Source: an uncultured Armatimonadota bacterium (lineage in GTDB: Bacteria; Armatimonadota; Fimbriimonadia; Fimbriimonadales; Fimbriimonadaceae). Taken from it: DNA of 64,000 nucleotides. Each line of letters starts with the position of its first letter. The stretch's first letter is position 1. Both the position numbers and the translations under genes were made by a program. This document shows positions 20,728 to 29,534 of the stretch, one piece after another. The DNA is taken from the NCBI GenBank assembly GCA_903904815.1, contig CAIVDU010000038.1:1-64000 (forward strand), written 5' to 3'. The notes below the pieces were generated by a model. The model did no database searches and was not told where the DNA came from. It saw nothing but the letters and a program-made list of their open reading frames with translations.

Positions 20728-21846
20728 CTAACCATGCGTGATGAGGCGCCGCCTAACCGCGATCGGCCGTTCTACGAGCCACAGCATAGCCGTTGAGTAA
20801 GCGATGGACAAGGCAAACGAAACGGCTGCGCAGAGTACATGCGAATGAATCGCTGACCCGATAGACATCAGCACGAATACGTGAATAAGATAAAACGTGT
20901 ACGAAATGGACCCCATGAAAAGCATCACCGGCGACTCGAAGAAACGAAGCCAACCGGTTCGACTTTGAAGGATAAGCACCGTAAAGAGCGGAATGAACGC
21001 CGCCCCAAGAAGTACATAGCCGATCGACTCTTGGATGTAATGAGCCGAGATACCGGCAACTAGCAGAATCATTCCTATGATCGCATTCGGAATCGAGTTA
21101 AGTTTCTTGGTGAAACGGGACCCTCGAACTGGATTTGCAAGAAGGGCAAAGAGGCAGCCATAAATGATCGAATCAATCCGAGTATGGGTAGCAATATCGA
21201 GCACTTTGTAGATCGTTCTTTCAGCGACCGCGTCGTGCCAATAAGGCCTGAGTTGCCAGACCTCCCAGCATCTGAAAGAAGCGACGGCAATGGCAGCAAT
21301 ACCCAGAACAAGAGTCAACGCCTTGACGTTTGCCTTGCGGTACATGAGGGCAAACACGAAGGGATAGACAAAGTAAAAGTGCTCTTCTACGGAGAGCGAC
21401 CACATGGGTTGCATGTTGGGAATACCATGGCTGTAGTGCCGAAAAATGATGTAGTAGTTCGTGAAGCTAAAAGCCTGAATAAAATACGCTTGGGCACTCG
21501 GACTGGTCATACCGCGTAACAAGCTGATGGCCGACACGATGGAAATCGTGATCAGCATCGGAGGAACAATCCGCAGAAAACGCCTCTTGTAAAAGTCGCT
21601 TACGGAGATACTTCCGAACTTGTCGAATTCACGTTGCAGCAGTGTCGTGATCAGAAAGCCGCTTAGGAAGAAAAAGATAGTGACCCCGAAGGGACCGAAG
21701 CGACCAGGGACCCCAAGCTGGGCATGACTCAAAAACACGAGTGCGACAGCCAAGCCTCGCAAACCATCCAGGCCCGGAATATGGGCATTTGACGATTCTA
21801 GCGGCTCTCCAGGACAAATCGCATTATCGGAGTAATGAATTATCAC
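20728..21846 (-). CDS. Acyltransferase family 3 (OafA-like)
   Basis: A 372-residue inner-membrane acyltransferase. IPGLDGLRGLAVALVFLSHA near residues 23-42 contains the conserved region with the catalytic-type histidine, and FYKRRFLRIVPPM and WSLSVEEHFYFVYPF are family signatures. About ten membrane helices follow. Such enzymes add acetyl or other acyl groups to surface polysaccharide sugars. It is convergent with the polymerase gene across a 6-base gap. It starts at GTG 21846. Confidence 0.92.
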   Translation of the reverse strand: MIIHYSDNAICPGEPLESSNAHIPGLDGLRGLAVALVFLSHAQLGVPGRFGPFGVTIFFFLSGFLITTLLQREFDKFGSISVSDFYKRRFLRIVPPMLITISIVSAISLLRGMTSPSAQAYFIQAFSFTNYYIIFRHYSHGIPNMQPMWSLSVEEHFYFVYPFVFALMYRKANVKALTLVLGIAAIAVASFRCWEVWQLRPYWHDAVAERTIYKVLDIATHTRIDSIIYGCLFALLANPVRGSRFTKKLNSIPNAIIGMILLVAGISAHYIQESIGYVLLGAAFIPLFTVLILQSRTGWLRFFESPVMLFMGSISYTFYLIHVFVLMSIGSAIHSHVLCAAVSFALSIAYSTAMLWLVERPIAVRRRLITHG

Positions 21847-21917
21847 GTCTGATGAGACAGTGATTAATTAGCTGGGTTCCAAGAATTAAGATTTGCGCGC
21901 ATTAGCGCCGTACCGAT

Positions 21918-23243
21918 CTATCCCTTTACACCTTTAAACTGCGAATTCTGTCCACCCTTCGGCAGCACCAGTTGCGCAGCAAGAATAATCACGAATACGA
22001 GAAGCGCGAGCATCGAGCGTTTCGGAAACGCCACTTCCCCTGTCAAATCCGGCGTATCGAGAACCTGGAAACGATCAGGGTTTCTTGCCTCTGCAATGAG
22101 CGCCGTTTCCAGTTCTCCTTCTAGCATCGTGACCCGCGTTTGGGCCGAACCAAAATCGCGATGGGCCGATTCAATCGTTGCTGCATCGTAGGCCGCACTT
22201 CCGTACTCGGCGTTCAGTTTCGACATGAGCGACGCGAACGCAGAGGTGGCTTGATCCAAAGACGCGAGCGTGGCTTGCGCCGTTGCCAACGACGGCGCCG
22301 CTCCGTTCGCAACGTCCCGTTTCTCCTCTTCCACCAGCGAGTTGATAACCCGATCCGCATTCGCTTGGTTCTGTTCGACCGCCCTGAGTTCGGGGTCATT
22401 GGGCTGGTACAACGCCGCTGCATCGACAAGCGCAAGACGGCGCTTTTGAAGGTCTTCGGTGAGGTAACTGAGATTCTCAAAAATGGAGTTCAGGACGATA
22501 ACCTTTCCGGAAAAGCTCTTGGAGCCGGAAAGAATTTTGTTGAGCGCAAGCTTGCTTGCCCGAATCTCGGCGTGCGCACTCACCGACTTATTCTTAGCCT
22601 CTTCGTATTCCTTTCGAAAATCCAAGAGGTTTTCCTGCAAGAGTTCCGGATTAGCCGAGGGGCTTCTACCCATGTCTTTTGCCAACGCATTCTGTCGAGC
22701 AACAAGGTCCTTCTTTGCCTGAGCGAGTCGTCGCTCAATGAATTCGCGATTCTTCTTGCTTGCATTCAGTGAGAGTTTCTCACTCATCTGGCTCAGGTAG
22801 TTCTGAGCTTCTTGGAGAACGAGCTTCGCGGTGTCCTTGTCCTCATCTTCAAAATCGATCCTCAAGAAGCCATTCTTGTCGGAATCGGTTCGGAGCCGCT
22901 GCTTCACCAAACCAATGGCTTTCTCTTCCGGTAAGCCGTAATGATCGGCCAGATGGGCGTGTTGAGCAAGATACTGCGCACAGCTCTTGCTCTCGAGAAT
23001 TCCAATCGCCGTCTGAATCCGCGCGCCAACTAGTGGAGAAGTCAGTGCTCCATTGAGGCTGGACACCCCGCCGTCCTGAAGGGTCGGTTTCATTCCCAGA
23101 GCACCAGCCGAGTCCTGATTCATCAGGAAGTACAGCGATTCAGTGGCTGCAAATCTCGGCCTAAAAAGAAATGTGGCGAAATAGGTCAGGACCGCACACC
23201 CAAGCGCGATCAAGAAGGTTCGAATTCCGAACGAGGTCCTCAT
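21918..23243 (-). CDS. Wzz/GNVR-type polysaccharide co-polymerase without kinase domain
   Basis: A 441-residue protein with a transmembrane helix near residues 8-26 and another near the C-terminus (SMLALLVFVIILAAQLVL), enclosing a long coiled-coil periplasmic region (about residues 150-300, rich in K, E, L and Q). Proteins of this plan set chain length and couple polymerisation to export. No Walker A motif is present, so the tyrosine-kinase half seen in many relatives is absent or encoded elsewhere. It lies between the acyltransferase and rfbF, all on the minus strand. Confidence 0.85.
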   Translation of the reverse strand: MRTSFGIRTFLIALGCAVLTYFATFLFRPRFAATESLYFLMNQDSAGALGMKPTLQDGGVSSLNGALTSPLVGARIQTAIGILESKSCAQYLAQHAHLADHYGLPEEKAIGLVKQRLRTDSDKNGFLRIDFEDEDKDTAKLVLQEAQNYLSQMSEKLSLNASKKNREFIERRLAQAKKDLVARQNALAKDMGRSPSANPELLQENLLDFRKEYEEAKNKSVSAHAEIRASKLALNKILSGSKSFSGKVIVLNSIFENLSYLTEDLQKRRLALVDAAALYQPNDPELRAVEQNQANADRVINSLVEEEKRDVANGAAPSLATAQATLASLDQATSAFASLMSKLNAEYGSAAYDAATIESAHRDFGSAQTRVTMLEGELETALIAEARNPDRFQVLDTPDLTGEVAFPKRSMLALLVFVIILAAQLVLPKGGQNSQFKGVKG

Positions 23244-23294
23244 TTATTGTTGCTCAACCGTGAAACTATCATATATTCACTCCTCTGAGGCGCC

Positions 23295-24071
23295 TTACGA
23301 CCAAACGTTCCATGGAGCTTGGCCCGAACGCCAGAGTTCGTTGAGGGCTAGGTAGTCGCGATAGGTGTCCATGGCGTAAAAGAAGCCATTGTGCCGATAG
23401 GCCATCAATTCCGACTCTGACGCAATCCGTTCCAGCGGCTCTCGCTCCAAAATCGTTTCGTCGCCCTCCAAGTAATCGAAGACCCGACGGTTGAGCACCA
23501 TAAACCCGGCATTTATCCAACTGTCTCCCTTCGGTTTTTCCTCGAACTGCCTGATTGAGCCGTTTGCATCGATATCGAGAACGCCAAACCGTGAATGTGG
23601 CTGCACCGCGGTGATCGTTGCCAACCGACCATGGGCTCGGTGAAAAGCCACCAGCGCTGTGAGGTCCACGTCACTAACACCGTCACCATAAGTGACGAGG
23701 AATTCTTCGTCACTCACAAACTTCTCGACGCGCTTGATTCGACCGCCAGTCATCGTGTCGAGTCCCGTGTCCGCTAGCGTTACGCGGTACTCCTGCTCGG
23801 TGTGCGCACCGTGATACTCGATACGGCTCTTGGCCCCAAGGCACACCGTGAAATCGTTGTTCATCGCCTCGTAGTTCAAGAAGTAGTCCTTGATCATCTG
23901 AGCGCGATATCCCAAACAGCAGATGAAGTCATCAAACCCGTGATGGGCATAGAGCTTCATGATGTGCCACAAAATTGGTCGTCCACCGACGTCAACGAGC
24001 GGCTTCGGGCGGTATTCAGTCTCCTCTCGGAGCCGGGTGCCCTGCCCTCCGCATAGAATGATCGTCTTCAT
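23295..24071 (-). CDS. rfbF: Glucose-1-phosphate cytidylyltransferase (RfbF)
   Basis: This 258-residue nucleotidyltransferase makes CDP-glucose from CTP and glucose 1-phosphate, the first step of CDP-3,6-dideoxyhexose synthesis. It has MKTIILCGGQGTRLREET, RPKPLVDVGGRPILWHIMK, VTYGDGVSDVD and EKPKGDSWINAGFMV, a close match to the family along its whole length. It lies 16 kb from rfbH, on the opposite strand, at the edge of the locus. Together with rfbG and rfbH it fixes CDP as the sugar carrier. Confidence 0.95.
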   Translation of the reverse strand: MKTIILCGGQGTRLREETEYRPKPLVDVGGRPILWHIMKLYAHHGFDDFICCLGYRAQMIKDYFLNYEAMNNDFTVCLGAKSRIEYHGAHTEQEYRVTLADTGLDTMTGGRIKRVEKFVSDEEFLVTYGDGVSDVDLTALVAFHRAHGRLATITAVQPHSRFGVLDIDANGSIRQFEEKPKGDSWINAGFMVLNRRVFDYLEGDETILEREPLERIASESELMAYRHNGFFYAMDTYRDYLALNELWRSGQAPWNVWS

Positions 24072-24210
24072 CTATTCGTCCCATCCGCATTGTTCAAGCA
24101 AGGAGCAGTCGGGACGAGGAGAATCGGTCTCATATGCTTCGACACGGCTGTGGAGTTTCCAAACACGCTACTCATGGCCCAAAGATTCGAGCCAACCCGG
24201 ACCGTAGAAA

Positions 24211-24351
24211 TCATTCAATCCACACTCCGTCGACCGTGAAAGTACCAGGAGAGATCATACCAGTGAACGTGTTCGCAAGGGACCCCAGATGCCAACTGAC
24301 TTCCCAGTCGTCCCCTCCCCCCAGAACAAGATCTCCTCTATTAGGCGCGAC
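24211..24351 (-). pseudogene. Possible remnant of a coding region
   Basis: In the otherwise gene-free 24072-24552 interval, a 46-codon open frame follows an in-frame TGA (24352-24354) and ends at TGA 24211-24213. Its translation looks protein-like (for example GDDWEVSWHLG and GTFTVDGVWIE at the C-terminus) but has no start codon with a ribosome site. The same frame stays open for some codons upstream of the TGA. It may be the tail of a decayed gene. The rest of the interval shows only a short heptamer-like repeat near 24436. Confidence 0.25.
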
Positions 24352-24552
24352 TCAGACTTCACCGTCTCGTCCATAAGCTCGGCATAAAGGGCAATAAATG
24401 AGATTAGCCGTCCCTGGAATTTCCTCCCGTGACCAAGTGCTGACTGCGAACTGCAAAACTACCGGTAAGGGGTCACCGGGCACCGTGGACCACGTTTGTT
24501 AGTAAGGTTACAGGGTCCAAATCGAGCCTGCTACAGGTAGACTATCTAGAAC

Positions 24553-25818
24553 ATGTTTTTGGACGAAGCGGTTGTCGAATTTTCATCCGGCCGCGGTGGG
24601 TCCGGCGCGGTTTCATTTCACACGGAGAAGCACGTCCCCCGCGGAGGCCCAAACGGCGCCGATGGCGGTCGTGGCGGAGACATTATTCTCTTAGCGGAGC
24701 GCGGTAAGCGAACTCTGTACGATTTTAAGCTTCTGGACCACTTTGAAGCGTCAGACGGCGTGCACGGCCTCGGAAACAAGCGTGGTTCGAACGGACGTAA
24801 TATTGAAATCAAGGTTCCGGTCGGAACCGTGGTTACCGACTACCACACCGGAGAAGTCATCGTGGATATGTCCACGAATGGCATGAAGTACGTTCTCTGC
24901 CAAGGTGGAAAAGGCGGCTTCGGCAATCAACACTACGTCAGCAGTGTTCGACAGGCGCCTAACTTTGCTCAGAAAGGAGAACCCGGAGAAAAGCTCAAAG
25001 TTAAACTTGAGTTGAAGCTGATTGCCGACGTTGGTCTGGTGGGTCTCCCAAATGCGGGTAAGAGTACGCTGATCGCTCGTGTAAGTTCGGCCCGACCCAA
25101 GATCGCTGATTACCCGTTCACAACCATTGTTCCGAATCTGGGAGTGGTTCGTTGGCGAGACACATCGTTTGTGGTGGCAGACATGCCAGGTCTCATCGAG
25201 GGAGCCAGCGAAGGTGTGGGACTGGGGCACCAGTTTTTGCGTCACGTCGAGCGAAATCGATTGCTCGTTCACGTCGTCGACTGTTACCCGGTAGACCAGT
25301 CCGATCCGTTCACCAACTTTCATCTGATTGAGAATGAATTAAAGCTCTACTCTGAAGAAATTTGGAGCCGCCCGAGAATCATCGCTCTTAACAAGATCGA
25401 CATCATTCCTTCCGGGGAGTTCAATGCGCTTCGTGAACAGTTTGAATCGCTCGAGATTCCGCTGTATCCCATCTCGGCAGTAACCGGTCAGGGCATAGAG
25501 CCCATGCTGCAGGAGATCTCCGAAATGTTGGATGCGGCAATGGCCGAACCCGAAGTTCCGATCATCATGCCTCCCCTACGAGCCAAGGATGACTTGACGT
25601 TTGACGTCATCCCGGTGGACGACGGCTTCGAGGTCACCGGTAAGCGCGTGGAGCGCATGGTTTCAATGACGGACCTAGAAAACTCTGATGGCGTCAGGTA
25701 CCTTCATCGTCGCCTCCATCGGATAGGCGTCATCGATCGCCTCCGAGAACTGGGAGCACAGGAGGGCGATAACGTCTACATTGGAGAGACGGTCTTCGCA
25801 TACACGGACGAACAATGA
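24553..25818 (+). CDS. obg: GTPase Obg/CgtA
   Basis: A 421-residue essential ribosome-associated GTPase. It has a glycine-rich Obg domain (about 1-158, with SSGRGGSGAVSFHTEK and GGRGGDI), a G domain with GLPNAGKST (G1), DMPGLIEGASEG (G3) and NKID (G4), and a C-terminal OCT domain (about 340-421). It acts in 50S subunit assembly and the stringent response. nadD follows with an ATGA overlap, then rsfS, giving the common obg-nadD-rsfS order. No clear Shine-Dalgarno precedes ATG 24553. Confidence 0.97.
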   Translation: MFLDEAVVEFSSGRGGSGAVSFHTEKHVPRGGPNGADGGRGGDIILLAERGKRTLYDFKLLDHFEASDGVHGLGNKRGSNGRNIEIKVPVGTVVTDYHTGEVIVDMSTNGMKYVLCQGGKGGFGNQHYVSSVRQAPNFAQKGEPGEKLKVKLELKLIADVGLVGLPNAGKSTLIARVSSARPKIADYPFTTIVPNLGVVRWRDTSFVVADMPGLIEGASEGVGLGHQFLRHVERNRLLVHVVDCYPVDQSDPFTNFHLIENELKLYSEEIWSRPRIIALNKIDIIPSGEFNALREQFESLEIPLYPISAVTGQGIEPMLQEISEMLDAAMAEPEVPIIMPPLRAKDDLTFDVIPVDDGFEVTGKRVERMVSMTDLENSDGVRYLHRRLHRIGVIDRLRELGAQEGDNVYIGETVFAYTDEQ

Positions 25819-26405
25819 GGATTGGAATTCTAGGCGGCACCTTCGACCCGCCTCACTCGGGACACCTGGCATTGGCGCAAGCCGCTTTGGAGCAGTTGCA
25901 TCTCGATGAGGTTCTCTTTCTGCCAGCTAACAAGAACCCGTTCAAGACTGGGACAAACCCAGTGGCTGGAAAGCACCGAGTCGCGATGATCCAGAGGATG
26001 GTCGCCCAAGAGCCAAACATGGCGGTCAGCGACATGGAAATCACTCGGGGAGGCGTGAGCTACACCGTGGACACGCTCGGAGAACTTCAGATGGTGCGGC
26101 CAGCCGAGTATTGGTTCATCCTCGGGGCTGATGCCGTAAAAGGCCTTACCGAATGGAGAAATCCGCAAAGGCTCATGCGCCTCTGCCGATTGGCACTCGC
26201 AATCCGGCCACCTGACTCAGAAGCCGGAATACTGACAAAAGTTCCAGAAGAATACAGAGACAAAGTGGATATGGTTAACATGAAGCCATTGGACGTTTCT
26301 TCCACAGACATTAGGAATCGACTTGAACGCGGTGTGAACGTGACTCCTTGGATCACTCCCACCGTATTGAAATACATCCAGGAAAACAAACTTTACCGAG
26401 GTTAA
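25815..26405 (+). CDS. nadD: Nicotinate-nucleotide adenylyltransferase
   Basis: A 196-residue nucleotidyltransferase of NAD synthesis that adenylates nicotinate mononucleotide. It has GGTFDPPHSGHLALA at residues 7-21 with the nucleotide-binding HxGH, and SSTDIRNRL near residue 165, the family's ISSTxIR motif. The middle FILGADAVKGLTEW is typical. It overlaps obg by 4 bases and is followed directly by rsfS. Confidence 0.96.
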   Translation: MRIGILGGTFDPPHSGHLALAQAALEQLHLDEVLFLPANKNPFKTGTNPVAGKHRVAMIQRMVAQEPNMAVSDMEITRGGVSYTVDTLGELQMVRPAEYWFILGADAVKGLTEWRNPQRLMRLCRLALAIRPPDSEAGILTKVPEEYRDKVDMVNMKPLDVSSTDIRNRLERGVNVTPWITPTVLKYIQENKLYRG

Positions 26406-26750
26406 ATGACGGCACAAGAAAAGGTTGATTTAATTGTAGAAGCGGCAGACGAACTGAAGGCCGAAGCCATTGAAGTTCTCGATGTCAGACAGAAGACATC
26501 CATTGCGGATTTCTTTGTGGTTTGTAGTGGAACGAGTGATCGCCACGTTCAATCCATCGCTGATAAGGTCGAAGAAAAGATGGCAACTGTGAAGTCAAAG
26601 CCCCTGCGCACCGACGGAAATCGCAGTGGATGGGTGCTCCAAGATTACGGTGAAGTGCTTCTTCACGTTATGCGAGACGAACAGCGCCAGTTTTACGATC
26701 TCGAAGCCCTCTGGAAGTCGATGCAAGAAGACCCCAACCTCAAGCCCTGA
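26406..26750 (+). CDS. rsfS: Ribosomal silencing factor RsfS
   Basis: A 114-residue protein of the Iojap/RsfS family, which binds ribosomal protein L14 and blocks subunit joining under nutrient limitation. It contains IADFFVVCSGTSDRHVQSIAD, GNRSGWVLQDYGEVLLHVM and the C-terminal YDLEALW, all family signatures. ATG 26406 directly follows the nadD stop, with GAGG as ribosome site. It is the last gene of the obg operon. Confidence 0.96.
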   Translation: MTAQEKVDLIVEAADELKAEAIEVLDVRQKTSIADFFVVCSGTSDRHVQSIADKVEEKMATVKSKPLRTDGNRSGWVLQDYGEVLLHVMRDEQRQFYDLEALWKSMQEDPNLKP

Positions 26751-26825
26751 CCGAGTGGTTCGAGACTCGCGTCGATTGGGGTCCAGCCCTCAAACAGGTG
26801 CTGATCCTCGACTATAACGGTTAGA

Positions 26826-26851
26826 TGGGCCCACTATGAATACTGGGCCCA
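26826..26851 (+). terminator. Hairpin after the obg operon
   Basis: Two copies of the self-complementary TGGGCCCA flank a 10-base loop, followed by ATCGTTT. The position, about 75 bases after rsfS and before the next gene's ribosome site, suggests a terminator, though the T-run is weak. Nothing else is seen between 26751 and 26947. Confidence 0.45.
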
Positions 26852-26947
26852 ATCGTTTAGGAATTGGTAACATTCTTCGCCAAATCCGGTGTAATATTGT
26901 TTGGTAACTCCCCGCCTGCGCGACGGGGACGGCCATTGGAGGCCATG

Positions 26948-27382
26948 ATGAGCGCGATCCTGATTCCCCCAACCAAGACTTTCGGTGCGCGACCGCCACA
27001 CAAACCCCCAACGCGAACCACGTTTGATGGAGGGCCGGACGACCATCGTGATCCACGACACCGTGTCATTGCGGATAGTGTTGAACGCCTTATTCAGTCA
27101 GTTGCCACTTGGCCCGATGAGGATCTTCCGTTGCTGTTGAGACTTCTTGAACAGAGAATGTTCATGATTGAAAAGGAGTTGGGTGTCGAGCGTATGCTCA
27201 ATTCCGACGAACTTCCGCCAACGGTTCTTGGCGATGCTTACTCGCTGGACTACCTGTTTGTTTCCGAGACGGATGCCGTGAGCACCTACGTAACGCTGCT
27301 TGACAAGCTTTACGACTCGATTCTTTTCGTTCGGCGAAAGATAGGGCTGCTAAAAGACCTTCTTCCTTCGTCTGAAGGTTGA
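26948..27382 (+). CDS. Hypothetical protein (144 aa)
   Basis: I do not recognise this protein. It has a proline-rich, basic N-terminus (residues 1-30) and a helical, acidic C-terminal part (SVERLIQSVATWPDEDLPLLLRLLEQR and onward). No signal peptide or membrane segment is seen. I chose ATG 26948 because GGAGG lies five bases upstream; ATG 26945 is too close to it, and the frame open from 26864 has no ribosome site. It is translationally coupled to the following gene and may act with it. Confidence 0.7.
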   Translation: MSAILIPPTKTFGARPPHKPPTRTTFDGGPDDHRDPRHRVIADSVERLIQSVATWPDEDLPLLLRLLEQRMFMIEKELGVERMLNSDELPPTVLGDAYSLDYLFVSETDAVSTYVTLLDKLYDSILFVRRKIGLLKDLLPSSEG

Positions 27383-28254
27383 TGAATCCTGAATCGGCGT
27401 CAACGCCGGCAGAAGAGCTGCAGGCCGAGATTGCTCGTTTACGCGAAAAGCTCTCCAATGTCAAAGACACTGACATGTATGAGGCGCTTGAGTGGAAGAT
27501 CGGGCGACTTGTGGAACAACTCGCCGCCCTTTCGCAGCCCGAGCCAGAGCCAGAGCCCGAGACAACCAGCGCCCCTCCAACTCCGCAGCAACTTCAGGCT
27601 GCTGATGGACTTGTAAGGCAAGCACGTGTTGAAAAGATGCGTGGCAACGCGAAGGGCTCCACGGATTTCCTTCGCCAAGCCGCAAGCGTTGCGCCAACGT
27701 CGCCGACTGTACTTGAGGCGCTGGCCGATGATTTGCTTGATCAGCGCCAAAGAAGTGAGGCTCTGATGGTCTATAAAAGAGCCGTCAAGCTCGATCCTAA
27801 GAACGTGGGCCTCGAAAGGAAGTATGCGATGCTCGTGTTAGGCTCGACGCCAACCCTGAGCTTTGAAGATGCCATGCGGGCGGACTGGAGCGAATCCCCG
27901 TTTCTTTCAACGAACGATCACGTCGCCAGTCCTCTCGCCGCAAGTTTCCTGACCGTTCTCCTGCCTGGCGCGGGCCATCTCGTGCTAGGCAAGACGTCCA
28001 CGGGGTTCATGATTCTCGGCGGTTGGGGCGCCTGTTGCCTTTGGCTTGCATTCATGGCAAAGGACTTTGCCGCCCTCGCCGCAAAAGTGTCCGGAAAGAA
28101 TGCTGGACACGCAAACATGGTGGTTCTTGTCCCCTTGATCATCCTGGCGATCATCTACATCGGAGCAATCAATAGCCTAAGAGTGCCGAAAAAGGTGGCG
28201 GGACGAGGAAAAATAGATCGACCTAGGCCGCCGGTCAACCTCCCCTTCGACTAG
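27382..28254 (+). CDS. Coiled-coil, TPR-like membrane protein of unknown function
   Basis: About 290 residues. The N-terminus has a coiled coil (EELQAEIARLREKL and following), then a repeated Pro-Glu stretch (about residues 54-63). A TPR-like helical region follows (about residues 74-155, with LEALADDLLDQRQRSEALMVYKRAVKLDP). Two hydrophobic segments near residues 190-225 and one near 250-265 place the C-terminus in the membrane. ATG 27382 overlaps the preceding stop by one base. Function unknown; TPR and coiled coil suggest a protein-binding role. Confidence 0.75.
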   Translation: MNPESASTPAEELQAEIARLREKLSNVKDTDMYEALEWKIGRLVEQLAALSQPEPEPEPETTSAPPTPQQLQAADGLVRQARVEKMRGNAKGSTDFLRQAASVAPTSPTVLEALADDLLDQRQRSEALMVYKRAVKLDPKNVGLERKYAMLVLGSTPTLSFEDAMRADWSESPFLSTNDHVASPLAASFLTVLLPGAGHLVLGKTSTGFMILGGWGACCLWLAFMAKDFAALAAKVSGKNAGHANMVVLVPLIILAIIYIGAINSLRVPKKVAGRGKIDRPRPPVNLPFD

Positions 28255-28887
28255 CTAGTTGCCGATTCGCTCACGCACTGCACGAAGCTCCTTGATCAAC
28301 TCGTGCTGGCTCGTTGTCGCCGTGAGGTCGCTTCGTGTGCGCTCAATCACCGCACGAAGAGCATCGCAAGTGCGTCGTAGCCCGCTTGTTAATGAGTCGG
28401 CGTAGTCGAAAGTGATGAGATCTTCGTAGATCGTCTCCATCTGCTTGAGGATTCGCTCAGCCTCTTCCACCCGACCGGCTCTCATTTCGTCAAGCGCGAA
28501 CCGTCTCACCTCGCTGGCCGCCTCACCCATGCCGTTTAGGTAACTCATCACTTGGGCGCCGAGTTCCTTCGGACTCGGGTAAGGACGGTTGTGAACAATT
28601 GCCAACACTGCCGCCGCCTCAACCATCTCCTTCTCAGTGTCGTGAAGATAGGAAGGGTTCAGCTCTGGAAAGGGCCTGAGAATCTCTCTCGCGGCCGCTG
28701 CGACGGTCTTCGCTTCTTCAAGCAAACGCTCGGCTTCCTCAAATTGGTGACGGTGGACGTGACGGATCGACTTTGCCGCCAGCTGCCCAAGTTTCCTAGT
28801 CTGCGTTAGCACTGCTTCCCTTGCTTCGTGCATCTGCTGTGCTCGGTCCTTTAAACCACCTACAATCTCGTCCCAACTATCCTGCAA
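28255..28887 (-). CDS. Translin-family protein
   Basis: A 210-residue all-helical protein. AREAVLTQTRKLGQLAAKSIRHVHRHQFEEAERLLEEA (in two parts), HDTEKEMVEAAAVLAIV, MGEAASEVRRFALDEMRAG and FDYADSLTSGLRRTCDALRAVIERTRSDL follow the order of translin motifs. Eukaryotic translin binds single-stranded RNA and DNA as a ring, and with TRAX forms an RNase; prokaryotic members are less studied. The start is TTG 28887, with GAGAGG six bases upstream, overlapping radC by 11 bases. Coupling to radC hints at nucleic-acid work, but that is inference. Confidence 0.8.
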   Translation of the reverse strand: MQDSWDEIVGGLKDRAQQMHEAREAVLTQTRKLGQLAAKSIRHVHRHQFEEAERLLEEAKTVAAAAREILRPFPELNPSYLHDTEKEMVEAAAVLAIVHNRPYPSPKELGAQVMSYLNGMGEAASEVRRFALDEMRAGRVEEAERILKQMETIYEDLITFDYADSLTSGLRRTCDALRAVIERTRSDLTATTSQHELIKELRAVRERIGN

Positions 28888-29533
28888 CTTGACCTCTCGC
28901 TTGCAGACTTACGGATCTGCGCTCGCCGATGATGACATGATCTAAGACCGGGATATCGAGCATTCGCCCAATCTCCACGAGTTGCCTCGTGACTTCAAGG
29001 TCTTCCGGACTCGGTTCTGGATTGCCACTCGGGTGATTATGGGCAACGATGATCGCCGAAGCTCCGTCCCGAATCGCCTCGCGAAACACTTCCCTTGCCC
29101 CAACAAGGCTGCTCGTGAGCGTTCCGATGTGGATTGTGGCCAGCCTGAGAATCGCATTTTTGGCGTCCAGCAGAATCGCCACGAAATGCTCCTTCTTCTC
29201 GAACCTGAGGTAGTCCAGCGCAATTTCAACATCAGCCAGCGATTCGATATGAGTGACCTCGCCTCGGCTAGAAAGTGCGATTCTGCGACCCAATTCTGTC
29301 AGCGCTTGGACTCTCAAGAGTTCGAACTCTTCAAGACCGGTAAGCTCCGCCAGGTCAACCGAAGATGCGTCCCCAAGCGCCTGTAGCCTCTGGAACCTCT
29401 GAAGAACCGCTCGGGCCATTTCGCTACCCACATTCGCGTCGGCCTCACGGCGAGCGAATCCAATCGCGAGAAGGTCTGCGATGCCAGCGCTCCGCACACC
29501 GGAAGCACGGACGCGATCCACAAGGTTCGCCAT
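28877..29533 (-). CDS. radC: RadC family JAB-domain protein
   Basis: A 218-residue protein with an N-terminal helix-hairpin-helix-like region (about 1-60) and a C-terminal JAB/MPN metalloprotease-like domain. The metal motif is VAHNHPSGNPEPSPEDLE, with both histidines and the aspartate region intact. RadC was named for a repair phenotype in E. coli that was later questioned, so the function remains unclear. It lies directly downstream of ispG on the same strand. Confidence 0.93.
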   Translation of the reverse strand: MANLVDRVRASGVRSAGIADLLAIGFARREADANVGSEMARAVLQRFQRLQALGDASSVDLAELTGLEEFELLRVQALTELGRRIALSSRGEVTHIESLADVEIALDYLRFEKKEHFVAILLDAKNAILRLATIHIGTLTSSLVGAREVFREAIRDGASAIIVAHNHPSGNPEPSPEDLEVTRQLVEIGRMLDIPVLDHVIIGERRSVSLQARGQVAG

Positions 29534-29534
29534 T

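Noticed and set aside
22140-22772. Plus-strand open frame (210 codons) opposite the Wzz-like gene
   Set aside because: Arg-rich translation with no motif, antisense to a convincing co-polymerase gene.
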